From assembly GCA_021325575.1 (NCBI GenBank), contig JAJPGW010000006.1, forward strand, positions 62,001-126,000: a stretch of 64,000 nt of DNA. The letters are read 5' to 3'. Source of the stretch: Gammaproteobacteria bacterium. Lineage in GTDB: Bacteria; Pseudomonadota; Gammaproteobacteria; DSM-16500. Every line of letters starts with the position of its first letter. Within the stretch, counting starts at the first letter, position 1. Below are positions 30,730 through 38,904 of this stretch, one piece after another. A model generated the notes under the pieces. The model did no database searches and had not been told where the DNA came from. It worked only from the letters and a program-made list of their open reading frames with translations. The translations under genes were made by a program, and so were the position numbers.

Positions 30730-31046
30730 CGAAACAGACAGCCACCACCGTCGAAATCATGGGTAAAAGCTATCAAATTAAATGTTTTGAAAGTGAAATC
30801 GAGTCATTACAAAAAGCCGCGCTTTTTCTGGAAGAAGAAATGCGACGAGCGCGAGATGTGGCTCACGTGCTGAGTATTGATCGCATCGCGGTGATCAGCG
30901 CGTTGAATATAACTCATCGCTTTTTAAATTTGGAAAACGAATATCAGCGGCAGCAACACGAAATCCAGCAACGTCTGCGGGATTTGCAGACCAAAATAGA
31001 AAATGCCATTGTCGCGAATGCGCAAATGGAGCTCGCTTCTGAATAA
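30726..31046 (+). CDS. zapA: Cell division protein ZapA
   Basis: A 106-residue protein. The N-terminal globular domain carries VEIMGKSYQIKC, the family VxIxGxxYxIxC pattern. A dimerising coiled coil follows (ITHRFLNLENEYQRQQHEIQ). ZapA cross-links FtsZ protofilaments at mid-cell. The start overlaps the zapB-like stop and its end overlaps fau, so all three are translationally coupled. Confidence 0.92.
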   Translation: MTKQTATTVEIMGKSYQIKCFESEIESLQKAALFLEEEMRRARDVAHVLSIDRIAVISALNITHRFLNLENEYQRQQHEIQQRLRDLQTKIENAIVANAQMELASE

Positions 31047-31617
31047 AACCGATTTACGAAAAGTCATCCGAGCAAAGCGCGAGGCTGTTTCATCCGCTGA
31101 ACGAGAAAACGCAAGTAATGCGGCTGCCGAAATTTTTAAAAATCATATTTTTTTCCGTGATATGAATTCAATCGCTGGTTATTTTGCAACACCAGAAGAG
31201 TTTGATTGTAGACCGATCATGGAAATGATTTGGCAATTAAATAAAAAATGTTATTTGCCCGTTTTGTCTGAAACTAAAGAAAACTATCTGGAATTTGCCC
31301 TCTATCGTAACAATGATAATTTGAAAATAAATCGCTACGGTATTTTGGAGCCTGAAACAAAACAACTTTTAGCGCCTGAAAAATTAGATTTGGTCTTTGT
31401 CCCGCTCGTTGCATTTGATAAAAACGGATTTCGTTTGGGAATGGGTAGCGGTTATTACGATCGCACGTTTGAATTTTTATTAAAAAATTCTCAGAAAAAA
31501 CCCTGTCTAATCGGATTAGGATATGCTTTTCAGCAAATAGAAACTATTCCACATGATAATTGGGATGTGCCGCTTAACGGAATTTTGACGGATAAAGAAT
31601 TGATCCGGTTCACGTAA
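31039..31617 (+). CDS. fau: 5-formyltetrahydrofolate cyclo-ligase
   Basis: A cytoplasmic enzyme of folate salvage (about 192 residues). Motifs: LRKVIRAKREAVS at the N terminus, ATP site GFRLGMGSGYYDRTF, and C-terminal IGLGYAFQ with the catalytic-type PHDNWDVPL. The start is unusual. Family proteins begin about two residues before KTDLRK, which here falls on CTG 31039, with GGAG seven bases upstream inside zapA. The in-frame ATGs at 31003 and 31018 lie further upstream in zapA with no ribosome site. CTG is my preference, not proven. Unlike in many gammaproteobacteria, there is no room for 6S RNA between zapA and fau. Confidence 0.85.
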   Translation: MNKTDLRKVIRAKREAVSSAERENASNAAAEIFKNHIFFRDMNSIAGYFATPEEFDCRPIMEMIWQLNKKCYLPVLSETKENYLEFALYRNNDNLKINRYGILEPETKQLLAPEKLDLVFVPLVAFDKNGFRLGMGSGYYDRTFEFLLKNSQKKPCLIGLGYAFQQIETIPHDNWDVPLNGILTDKELIRFT

Positions 31618-31622
31618 GACTT

Positions 31623-31698
31623 CGTCATTGCGAGGAGCGTAGCGACGAAGCAATCTTTTAGAGATTGCTTCACCGCAAAAAGCGCGGCTCGCAATGAC
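31623..31698. repeat. Palindromic interspersed repeat, family A, copy 4
   Basis: A 76-bp inverted repeat: CGTCATTGCGAG / CTCGCAATGAC outer arms and a GAAGCAATCTTTTAGAGATTGCTTC inner core (written here only as its two 10-base halves, GAAGCAATCT and AGATTGCTTC). It sits between convergent fau and the glutamate dehydrogenase gene and probably serves both as a transcription end. Confidence 0.88.
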
Positions 31699-31705
31699 AA
31701 CAAGT

Positions 31706-34700
31706 TTATTCACGAACCCCATTCGCCGTAACCCAGTTCGATAATTCCCGAATCGCGATAAAAAACATCGAGTAATCCGTAACGGTAGCTGAATGCAGCA
31801 TTTCCAGCACTTTTTCCCAGCGAGTGACAGCGCGATGATTTTTTCCAACCCATTGATCAATTAACGTTTCGGCAGGCAAATTTCTCTTGCTGTTTTTCAT
31901 GATCGCGACAGTCAGATCACGTTGCAAAATATCTAATTCATCGCGCAAAGTGAGTCGTGCCAACGTGTTCCAATGACCTTCGCGGTTGTCTGAGGCGATT
32001 TGATCGCGAAACCACACAAGATTAAATCGTCCTCCCACTTCAAAATAAATCTCAGCCGTTTTGATTAATTCTAAATCATGCTGAGTGGCCGTTTCAATAA
32101 TATTGAGACAGGTATAAACCGCGCGTGTGACCGCGATGCGCTGACCAATTTCTTTTGAGATGCCTTCTTCTTCAAATCGTTGCACCAGTGATTCGAGATA
32201 GGTTCTAGTGACGCCGGTCATGAGATGCGGAATTAAATTTTCCAATTTTTTGGCGCGCACACGATAATGTTGAATAATTTCGCCGAGATCACCTCGCAAT
32301 CGATTACTGCTTAAAAACCAGCGCGAAGCGAGATTGGCAAGATGTCTCACATAGTGCAATAATTCATATTGCATTTTGGCCGAAATTTTTAATTCCAGCG
32401 AATCGATGACGTGGTCCAAATCTTCAGTAGAAAAAATTCGCGAGGCGACATAATAGGCGGCGACAATTTCGCCGACTGATGCACCCGTTTCGATTTGCAA
32501 TCGATAAACAAAGGTAATTCCCATTTCATTTACAATTTGATTGCTAAGCTGTGTTGCAATAATTTCTCGTGCCAGTGGATGTTCATGCAATACGTTTGCA
32601 TAAGCTTTGTCGAGTATCGCTGGAAACCCATTTTGCAAAACTTGACTTAAATAAGGATTTTCAGGCGCATTGGACTCTAGTATTTCGGTTTTAACATGAA
32701 TTTTGGTGTAGGCCAAAAGCACAGCGAGCTCAGGACTTGTCAGTCCGATTCCTGCCGCTTTTCGTTCCAGAATTTTTTTATCATCCGGTAAAAATTCAAT
32801 AACGCGATTGACAACGCCTGTCACTTCCAGTTCTTTCAGATAAGCATGATAAAGTCCCATTAATTTAGCTGAATGGTCGACAGAAAAGGCCATGGTGAGT
32901 GCCTGATTATAATTGTCCCTTAAAACAAGTGCCGACACTTCGTTCGTCATTTTAGCTAGAAATTCATTGCGTTTCTTTTCCGTTAATTTTCCTTTGTTGA
33001 CTTCACGATTCAGCAAAATTTTGATATTCACTTCATGGTCAGAACAATCCACACCGGCTGAATTGTCGATAAAATCCGTGTTAATTAAACCGCCTTGCAA
33101 GGCATATTCCACACGCCCTAGTTGAGTAAAACCTAAATTGCCGCCTTCACCGACCACTCGACAGCGCAAATCCTCACCGTTTACGCGACAAAATTCATTG
33201 TCTTTGTCACCGACATCGGCATTGCTTTCGGTAGAGGCTTTGACATACGTACCAATTCCGCCATTAAATAACAAATCGACCGGCGCTTTTAAAATCGCTC
33301 GGATGAGTTCGGTCGGTGTCATCGCATCTTCTTCGATACCGAGTGCCGCTTTGATCGCTGCATTAAGTTGAATGGATTTTTCAGCCCGACTAAAAACGCC
33401 GCCACCTTTTGAAATAATTTTTTTATTGTAATCATCCCAAGTGGATCCCGATAAATTAAATAATCGCACGCGTTCCTGAAACGATTTAAGTGGATCCGGT
33501 GTCGGATCAATAAAAATATGTCGATGATCAAATGCGGCAATCAATTTAATGTGATCCGAATAAATCATGCCATTACCAAACACATCGCCGCTCATATCCC
33601 CAATGCCGATAACCGTAAAAAAATCGTTTTCGATATTGATCGGCAGTTCCAGAAAATGCCGTTTGACGGATTCCCATGCACCGCGCGCAGTAATGCCCGT
33701 TTTTTTATGGTCATAGCCTGTTGAACCACCTGATGCGAAAGCATCACCTAACCAAAAATCGTATTCCGCGGAAATACTGTTTGCGATATCAGAAAAAGTT
33801 GCGGTTCCCTTATCAGCCGCTACCACAAGATAGGGATCATCATCGTCATAACAAACCACGAACGGCGGTTTAATAATTTTTTTATCATGACGATTGTCTG
33901 TAATATCCAAAAGACCGCGCATAAAAGACATGTAGCAATGGATCACTTCGTTTTGAATAGCAGCGCGATCGCCGTGCGGCATTTTTTTTAAAACAAAACC
34001 GCCTTTTGCACCGGATGGCACAATGATGGCATTTTTAACTTTTTGTGCTTTCATTAATCCTAAAATTTCTGTGCGAAAATCTTCGTGCCGATCCGACCAG
34101 CGAATGCCACCGCGCGCAACTTTGGAACTGCGTAAATGAATGGCTTCAAAACGAGGTGAATACACAAAAATTTCATACAACGGTTTCGGCAGCGGCAAAT
34201 CGGGAACTAGTTCTGATGCCAATTTTATCGATAAATATTCTTTATGATTACCATTTTTATCCGGTTGAAAATAATTCGTGCGCAAGGTCGCATGAATTAG
34301 CTGCCAGAGATGACGCAAAATTCTATCTTCATCTAAACTTTTTACCTGATCGATCTTTTCACCAATGACACTATCTAATTCAGTAATTTTATGCGGCGAG
34401 GATTTTTTGGGATCAAATTTAATTTTAAACAATTGAACTATTTCTTTCGCAATTTCAGGATATTTTACTAATGTTTTTTCAATATAATTCTGACTAAAAC
34501 GAAAGCCAATTTGATGAATGTATTTCGCATAAGTTCGCAAGATGGTAATTTCACGCCAAGGCAATTCTGCACTTAATACTAATTTATTAAAACCATCATT
34601 TTCCGTAATGCCTAAATTAATATTGATTAATGCTTCGCGAAAAATTTCTTCGATGCGTGAAATTTTTAAATCCAGAGGTTCGATATAATCGACCGTGTAA

Positions 34701-35068
34701 TCACTGATCCAGATAGAGAGATTTTCATTAATGCGGATGCGATAGGGTCTTTCACTAAACGTGCGCAAATCCAGATTTTCCAGTGTCGGTAACACATCGG
34801 AAAGTGCAATCGGTTTTTGATATTGAAACAGTTTTAGATAAAGCCGATTTTTATTTGTTTCGCTTTGTTCATAAATATCGATTTCCAGTGGATTTTGTTC
34901 GTTGATCTCTTCCATATATTTGATATCTTGAACGGCCGTTTGGACGGAAAAATCTTCTTGATAACTATGCGAAAAAGCCTGCGCGTATTTTTTGGCTAAT
35001 AGCTCGCCGCGTTTGGCTCCAAATTCTTGAACAAGCTTTTTTTCCAAGTCTTCTGGCCAGGTCACCAT
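31706..35068 (-). CDS. gdhB: NAD-dependent glutamate dehydrogenase, large-class, N-terminally short
   Basis: A 1120-residue enzyme oxidising glutamate to 2-oxoglutarate and ammonia. Core motifs: KVARGGIRWSDR with the downstream GAKGGFVLK lysine (about residue 320-360), YDHKKTGITARGAWESVKRH, and the nucleotide-domain VVGEGGNLGFTQLGR (about 640). The usual bacterial large-class protein is about 1600 residues, with an N-terminal ACT-like regulatory region. Here that whole region is missing and the protein starts at the VQEFG..RGELL segment. AAGGA before ATG 35068 shows this start is real, and upstream DNA is non-coding. It looks like a natural short form rather than a recent frameshift. Confidence 0.92.
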   Translation of the reverse strand: MVTWPEDLEKKLVQEFGAKRGELLAKKYAQAFSHSYQEDFSVQTAVQDIKYMEEINEQNPLEIDIYEQSETNKNRLYLKLFQYQKPIALSDVLPTLENLDLRTFSERPYRIRINENLSIWISDYTVDYIEPLDLKISRIEEIFREALININLGITENDGFNKLVLSAELPWREITILRTYAKYIHQIGFRFSQNYIEKTLVKYPEIAKEIVQLFKIKFDPKKSSPHKITELDSVIGEKIDQVKSLDEDRILRHLWQLIHATLRTNYFQPDKNGNHKEYLSIKLASELVPDLPLPKPLYEIFVYSPRFEAIHLRSSKVARGGIRWSDRHEDFRTEILGLMKAQKVKNAIIVPSGAKGGFVLKKMPHGDRAAIQNEVIHCYMSFMRGLLDITDNRHDKKIIKPPFVVCYDDDDPYLVVAADKGTATFSDIANSISAEYDFWLGDAFASGGSTGYDHKKTGITARGAWESVKRHFLELPINIENDFFTVIGIGDMSGDVFGNGMIYSDHIKLIAAFDHRHIFIDPTPDPLKSFQERVRLFNLSGSTWDDYNKKIISKGGGVFSRAEKSIQLNAAIKAALGIEEDAMTPTELIRAILKAPVDLLFNGGIGTYVKASTESNADVGDKDNEFCRVNGEDLRCRVVGEGGNLGFTQLGRVEYALQGGLINTDFIDNSAGVDCSDHEVNIKILLNREVNKGKLTEKKRNEFLAKMTNEVSALVLRDNYNQALTMAFSVDHSAKLMGLYHAYLKELEVTGVVNRVIEFLPDDKKILERKAAGIGLTSPELAVLLAYTKIHVKTEILESNAPENPYLSQVLQNGFPAILDKAYANVLHEHPLAREIIATQLSNQIVNEMGITFVYRLQIETGASVGEIVAAYYVASRIFSTEDLDHVIDSLELKISAKMQYELLHYVRHLANLASRWFLSSNRLRGDLGEIIQHYRVRAKKLENLIPHLMTGVTRTYLESLVQRFEEEGISKEIGQRIAVTRAVYTCLNIIETATQHDLELIKTAEIYFEVGGRFNLVWFRDQIASDNREGHWNTLARLTLRDELDILQRDLTVAIMKNSKRNLPAETLIDQWVGKNHRAVTRWEKVLEMLHSATVTDYSMFFIAIRELSNWVTANGVRE

Positions 35069-35143
35069 CTCGAAATCCTTGTTTTCAGCTTATTCTTATA
35101 TTTTACTCTGGTATTAAATCGAATGGTGGGCATTCGGTAGGGG

Positions 35144-35166
35144 TTATCCACAATTTCTGTGGATAA
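35144..35166. promoter_or_regulatory. Two facing perfect DnaA boxes
   Basis: TTATCCACA (35144-35152) and TGTGGATAA (35158-35166) are inverted 9-mers with a 5-base spacer, in a 271-bp gap (35069-35339) between two minus-strand genes. The DNA to the right is very A/T-rich (35230-35345). This could be part of the chromosomal origin, since none lies beside dnaA, or a DnaA-controlled operator. The rest of the gap holds an 18-bp dyad at 35280-35297 and nothing else I recognise. Confidence 0.6.
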
Positions 35167-35279
35167 CTTTGTGTTTAACTACCTTAAAACCTGGGGGAAG
35201 CGCGCAATTTGGCAGGTTTGCAGGAATGGTCAAATTTTGATGTTTTAGTGATTTTCCTTAAAAATCATCATGTTATATA

Positions 35280-35301
35280 TTAGGGAAATCCCTAATTTTT
35301 A
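35280..35301 (+). terminator. Short dyad followed by T-run
   Basis: ATTAGGG, loop AAAT and CCCTAAT, then TTTT make a terminator-like hairpin on the plus strand. No plus-strand gene precedes it. It may instead be a protein-binding dyad in the A/T-rich zone beside the DnaA boxes. Confidence 0.35.
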
Positions 35302-35339
35302 AAAAATGCAGAAAATCCCGAGGAAAAAGTTAAAAAAAA

Positions 35340-36347
35340 TTAATTTGTGCAAAAAAACTCGGGATTTATTATGGTTTTTGCCAGTTTACCCGGTTCTTCA
35401 CAGACTAATTTGGGCACTAAATAGCCTGATAAACGCGTCGATAATTCCTGATGTAAGGTTGTCGCCCTCGTTTTTGGCAAATCAAAATGGGCCGCCCCCT
35501 GAACTTTATCTAATAGGTGGAGGTAATAAGGCTGAATGCCGGCATCGAAGAGAGCCTCACTCAAAGCCACCAAGGTATCAACATGATCATTGACCCCTTT
35601 TAATAGAACAGTTTGATTTAACAAAACCACCCCTCTGGATTTTAAGGATGTCATGGCCGCTTTGATATCCGAGCTAATCTCCCGCGGATGATTGCTGTGC
35701 AGGACCAGAATCGTTTTCAGGCGAGGATGCGTAATGGCATCGATCAGTTCAGGTGTAATCCGTTCAGGCAGTACAACTGGCACCCGACTATGAATTCGCA
35801 GGCGTGTGATATGGTCAATTTTCGCAATTTTTTCGATAAAATTTTTGAGGGTTTGATCATTGGCAGCGAGCGGATCGCCGCCGCTTAAAATCACTTCAGC
35901 GATGGAAGGATCGTTTTGGATATAGTTTAAAACGGCTTCCCAGCCTGGATTCCCAGGATTATTTTCTTCATAGGGAAAAGCCCGTCTAAAACAATATCGG
36001 CAATTAATGGCGCAATGGCCGGTAAAAGTGATGAGCACCCGGCTTTGATATTTATGCAATAAACCTGGCAAGGGATTGAATTTTTTTTCCTGCAAGGGAT
36101 CTGCTACAAACCCTTCTGTCGCAATCAATTCGGCATCAATAGGCAACACCTGTTTTAACAAAGGGTCATTCGGATTGCCCTTTTCCATGCGTGCAATATA
36201 GTTACGTGGGACCTTGAGTTTAAAAAGGTTGCTGGCCTTTTCGGCATCATCCAGCAAATTTTTATCCAAATCGAGCATTTCGATTAATTCATGGGGATCG
36301 GTGACAGCATCCATCAGGGATTGCTGCCAATTTTTTAATGATTTCAT
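35340..36347 (-). CDS. epmB: EF-P lysine 2,3-aminomutase (beta-lysylation)
   Basis: A 335-residue radical-SAM enzyme that converts L-lysine to (R)-beta-lysine, the substrate EpmA attaches to EF-P. The cluster motif is [11 protein letters not shown] (CxxxCxxC), preceded by [19 protein letters not shown] is the SAM-binding GGxP-like motif, and HSNHPREI and [10 protein letters not shown] are family landmarks. It is shorter at the C terminus than lysine 2,3-aminomutase proper and lacks its extension, as expected of EpmB. It is divergent from efp-epmA with a 54-bp shared promoter region. Confidence 0.95.
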   Translation of the reverse strand: MKSLKNWQQSLMDAVTDPHELIEMLDLDKNLLDDAEKASNLFKLKVPRNYIARMEKGNPNDPLLKQVLPIDAELIATEGFVADPLQEKKFNPLPGLLHKYQSRVLITFTGHCAINCRYCFRRAFPYEENNPGNPGWEAVLNYIQNDPSIAEVILSGGDPLAANDQTLKNFIEKIAKIDHITRLRIHSRVPVVLPERITPELIDAITHPRLKTILVLHSNHPREISSDIKAAMTSLKSRGVVLLNQTVLLKGVNDHVDTLVALSEALFDAGIQPYYLHLLDKVQGAAHFDLPKTRATTLHQELSTRLSGYLVPKLVCEEPGKLAKTIINPEFFCTN

Positions 36348-36401
36348 TTTGAGATTCTCTCCTCGAGCGATTATTATATGCGAATTCTTATGGGGGTTGA
36401 A

Positions 36402-36971
36402 ATGGCATTTTTTAGTACAAATGAAATTCGCAATGGCATGAAGGTCATGATTGATAATGATCCCTGTCTTATTTTGAGTAATGAATATGTCAAACCCGGT
36501 AAAGGCCAGGCCTTTAACCGGATCAAATACCGGAATTTAAAAAATGGGCGAACTGTTGAACGCACTTATAAATCCGGTGATTCATTGGAAGGCGCCGATA
36601 TTGCGGATGTTGAAGCGCAATATCTTTATAACGATGGCTCGCATTGGCATTTTATGGTGAAGGAAACGTTCGAACAATTTGCGATGGATCCCGATCATGT
36701 GGCGGATGCCGGTCTCTGGATGAAAGAGCAATCTGATTGCATGCTGACTTTATGGAATGGGTCGCCCTTAGCTGTGATCCCACCTAATTTTGTCGTATTA
36801 AAAATTGTTGAAACAGATCCGGGTGTGCGTGGCGATACTTCAGGTGGCGGTGGCAAGCCCGCAAAATTAGAAACCGGAGCCGTAGTGCGCGTTCCTTTGT
36901 TTGTGCAGCAAGGCGAATTAATCAAAGTTGACACACGGAATGGTGAATACGTTTCTCGAGCCAAAGAATAA
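36402..36971 (+). CDS. efp: Translation elongation factor P
   Basis: A 189-residue three-domain tRNA mimic that rescues ribosomes stalled at polyproline. ATG 36402 follows GGGGG, and the protein begins [20 protein letters not shown], as in the family. The modified residue is Lys34 in the loop KPGKGQAF, the beta-lysylation site. The S-domain region ends GEYVSRAKE. Modifier genes epmA (overlapping by one base) and epmB (divergent) are adjacent, so the full modification system is encoded in 2.5 kb. Confidence 0.97.
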   Translation: MAFFSTNEIRNGMKVMIDNDPCLILSNEYVKPGKGQAFNRIKYRNLKNGRTVERTYKSGDSLEGADIADVEAQYLYNDGSHWHFMVKETFEQFAMDPDHVADAGLWMKEQSDCMLTLWNGSPLAVIPPNFVVLKIVETDPGVRGDTSGGGGKPAKLETGAVVRVPLFVQQGELIKVDTRNGEYVSRAKE

Positions 36972-37876
36972 TGTCGGTTGAGGTCCTACGTGCGCGGGCA
37001 AAAATTATTTCGACGATTCGGAATTTTTTTGTCGAACGCGGTGTGCTGGAAGTTGAGACACCGCTTTTATCGCCTGCGACTGTCACGGATCCTCATATAT
37101 TAAGCATTCCTGCTATTTGGAAGAACCAAACTTTTTATCTACAAACGTCCCCTGAATTTGCGATGAAGCGTTTATTAGCCGCAGGCAGCGGTTCGATTTT
37201 TCAAATTTGCAAAGCCTTTCGCCAAGATGAAACCGCGCAATATCATCACCATGAATTTACCATGCTCGAATGGTATCGCATTGGATTCGATCATCATGAT
37301 TTGATGAACGAAATGGATGAATTGTTGCAGCGAGTTTTAAATTGCGAACCCGCAGAACGCATGACTTATGCAGACATTTTTGAAAAATATACTGGATTAA
37401 ATCCGCATTTTGCTTCAAAAGAACAATTCGTAGCGCGAGCACGTCAATTAGTAGAATTTTCGGGTGAATTATCTGATATTAATGATTGGTTGGATTTATT
37501 ATTTACTCATTGCATTGAACCAAAAATGCAACACGATCGTCCCATTTTTGTTTATGATTACCCCATTTCACAAGCAGCACTCGCAAAAATTCGCTATGAA
37601 ACCCCAAAGGTTGCGTCTCGTTTTGAAGTGTATTTTAAAGGGATAGAGCTCGCCAATGGTTTTCACGAATTACAAAATTCGGCTGAACAGCGCAAACGTT
37701 TTGAAGCCGATTTAGCTTATCGTAAATTGCATCAACTGCCCGAAGTACCTATCGATGAAGATTTTCTCAAAGCCTTATCCAATCTTCCTGATTGCTCAGG
37801 AGTTGCTTTAGGATTGGATCGATTGATTATGCTTAAGCTAAATGCAAAAACATTGGCTGATTGCAGTAATCAATAG
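36971..37876 (+). CDS. epmA: EF-P--lysine ligase (GenX/PoxA)
   Basis: A 301-residue paralogue of the lysyl-tRNA synthetase catalytic domain, without the anticodon-binding domain. Class II motifs: FFVERGVLEVETPLL (motif 1), FRQDETAQYHHHEFTMLEWY (motif 2 region) and GVALGLDRLIMLKL (motif 3). It attaches (R)-beta-lysine to Lys34 of EF-P. Its ATG shares a base with the efp stop. The 3' end overlaps the convergent secreted-protein gene by 7 bp. Confidence 0.95.
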   Translation: MSVEVLRARAKIISTIRNFFVERGVLEVETPLLSPATVTDPHILSIPAIWKNQTFYLQTSPEFAMKRLLAAGSGSIFQICKAFRQDETAQYHHHEFTMLEWYRIGFDHHDLMNEMDELLQRVLNCEPAERMTYADIFEKYTGLNPHFASKEQFVARARQLVEFSGELSDINDWLDLLFTHCIEPKMQHDRPIFVYDYPISQAALAKIRYETPKVASRFEVYFKGIELANGFHELQNSAEQRKRFEADLAYRKLHQLPEVPIDEDFLKALSNLPDCSGVALGLDRLIMLKLNAKTLADCSNQ

Positions 37877-38814
37877 GGGGTGGAAGTGCTATAAGCTGGT
37901 AATGAAGTATCTGTACATACAACAGTACTGGTTGAAGTATTATACCAAGTGCCGGATGCATAAGCTGCTGTTCCATCACAATTTGCGTAACAAGTTTTTC
38001 CCAATGTATCGAAATTAATAAGATAGTAACCCGAACTGCAATATAATGTTCGAGCATTGTTACCCTGATCGACAGTGGTTCCTTGCGTGGTAATTGATAG
38101 CGATAGATAGGGATAACCTCCAACGCTAGCGTACCAGCCCGGAGGATAATAGTCAGCGGCCTGTGGAGGCCAATGAGGTGCATTACTTGGCGGGAGAGCG
38201 CCCGGAAGATAAAAAGTAGAGGTATCAGCATAGGGTTGTGTGTTGCCGACCCACAGTTGGGCTTGATAGCTATACCATCTATTTATAAAAAATATAGATT
38301 GAAAATTCCCATTCGGCCAAATTTCATTTTGACCCGCAGGGGCTCCGGTTACATACATTGGAAAAACGGAGCCCGCCTTAAATTGAATGACGGGCGGTTT
38401 AGTATTGAGCCATGAACAGACTTCGCCAGCTCCGCAATAAGGATCGCCAGCTACCGCGTAAACCCATGGATAAATTTTGTAGTAAGTTAAAAAATAAGAA
38501 TCCGTTGGCCAAATGGGTTCATCACAATAATAAACAAAAAGACCCCAATTACCAGAAGGAAATCCTGCAGGAACATTCATTAGTGTAAATTTAGATACGT
38601 TCCCAGCAACGTGACCTTGGCTACTACAAAGATATCCGCCCTGACTCCATGGATAGACCATTGGCTGGAGATGCATAATACGCATGGTGGTCTTTGTCAA
38701 TTGCGTTGTGGATGTCAATACTGGCGAAGGAATTGCGGTCGAATCTGCCGCAAAAACGGCTGCAGAAAATATCAATAAAATCAAGGCAAAAACCAATCTA
38801 ATCCGCTTTATCAT
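37870..38814 (-). CDS. Secreted orphan protein rich in aromatic residues
   Basis: A 314-residue protein with a signal peptide (MIKRIRLVFALILLIFSAAV, cut near FAADS). The mature part has about ten cysteines and an unusual wealth of Tyr, Trp, Pro and Gly (PPQAADYYPPGWYASVGGYP). No membrane segment follows, so it is periplasmic, outer-membrane-associated or released. The promoter has TATAAT about 40 bp before the start. The C-terminal Cys/Ser/Thr-rich tail resembles extracellular beta domains, but no family is recognised. DsbB in this window would support its disulfides. Confidence 0.75.
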   Translation of the reverse strand: MIKRIRLVFALILLIFSAAVFAADSTAIPSPVLTSTTQLTKTTMRIMHLQPMVYPWSQGGYLCSSQGHVAGNVSKFTLMNVPAGFPSGNWGLFVYYCDEPIWPTDSYFLTYYKIYPWVYAVAGDPYCGAGEVCSWLNTKPPVIQFKAGSVFPMYVTGAPAGQNEIWPNGNFQSIFFINRWYSYQAQLWVGNTQPYADTSTFYLPGALPPSNAPHWPPQAADYYPPGWYASVGGYPYLSLSITTQGTTVDQGNNARTLYCSSGYYLINFDTLGKTCYANCDGTAAYASGTWYNTSTSTVVCTDTSLPAYSTSTPY

Positions 38815-38904
38815 GGTGTTTTATCCCGCTATTTTATTAATTATATACCATATATAGGTCCCAGTCGTAAAACAACCAGCAGGGTGTTTCTTGGTATAAA
38901 TTCT

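Noticed and set aside
35280-35301. A small RNA ending at the hairpin with T-run in the 271-bp gap
   Set aside because: No convincing plus-strand promoter was found within the gap; the dyad may as well be a binding site. Kept only as a low-confidence terminator.
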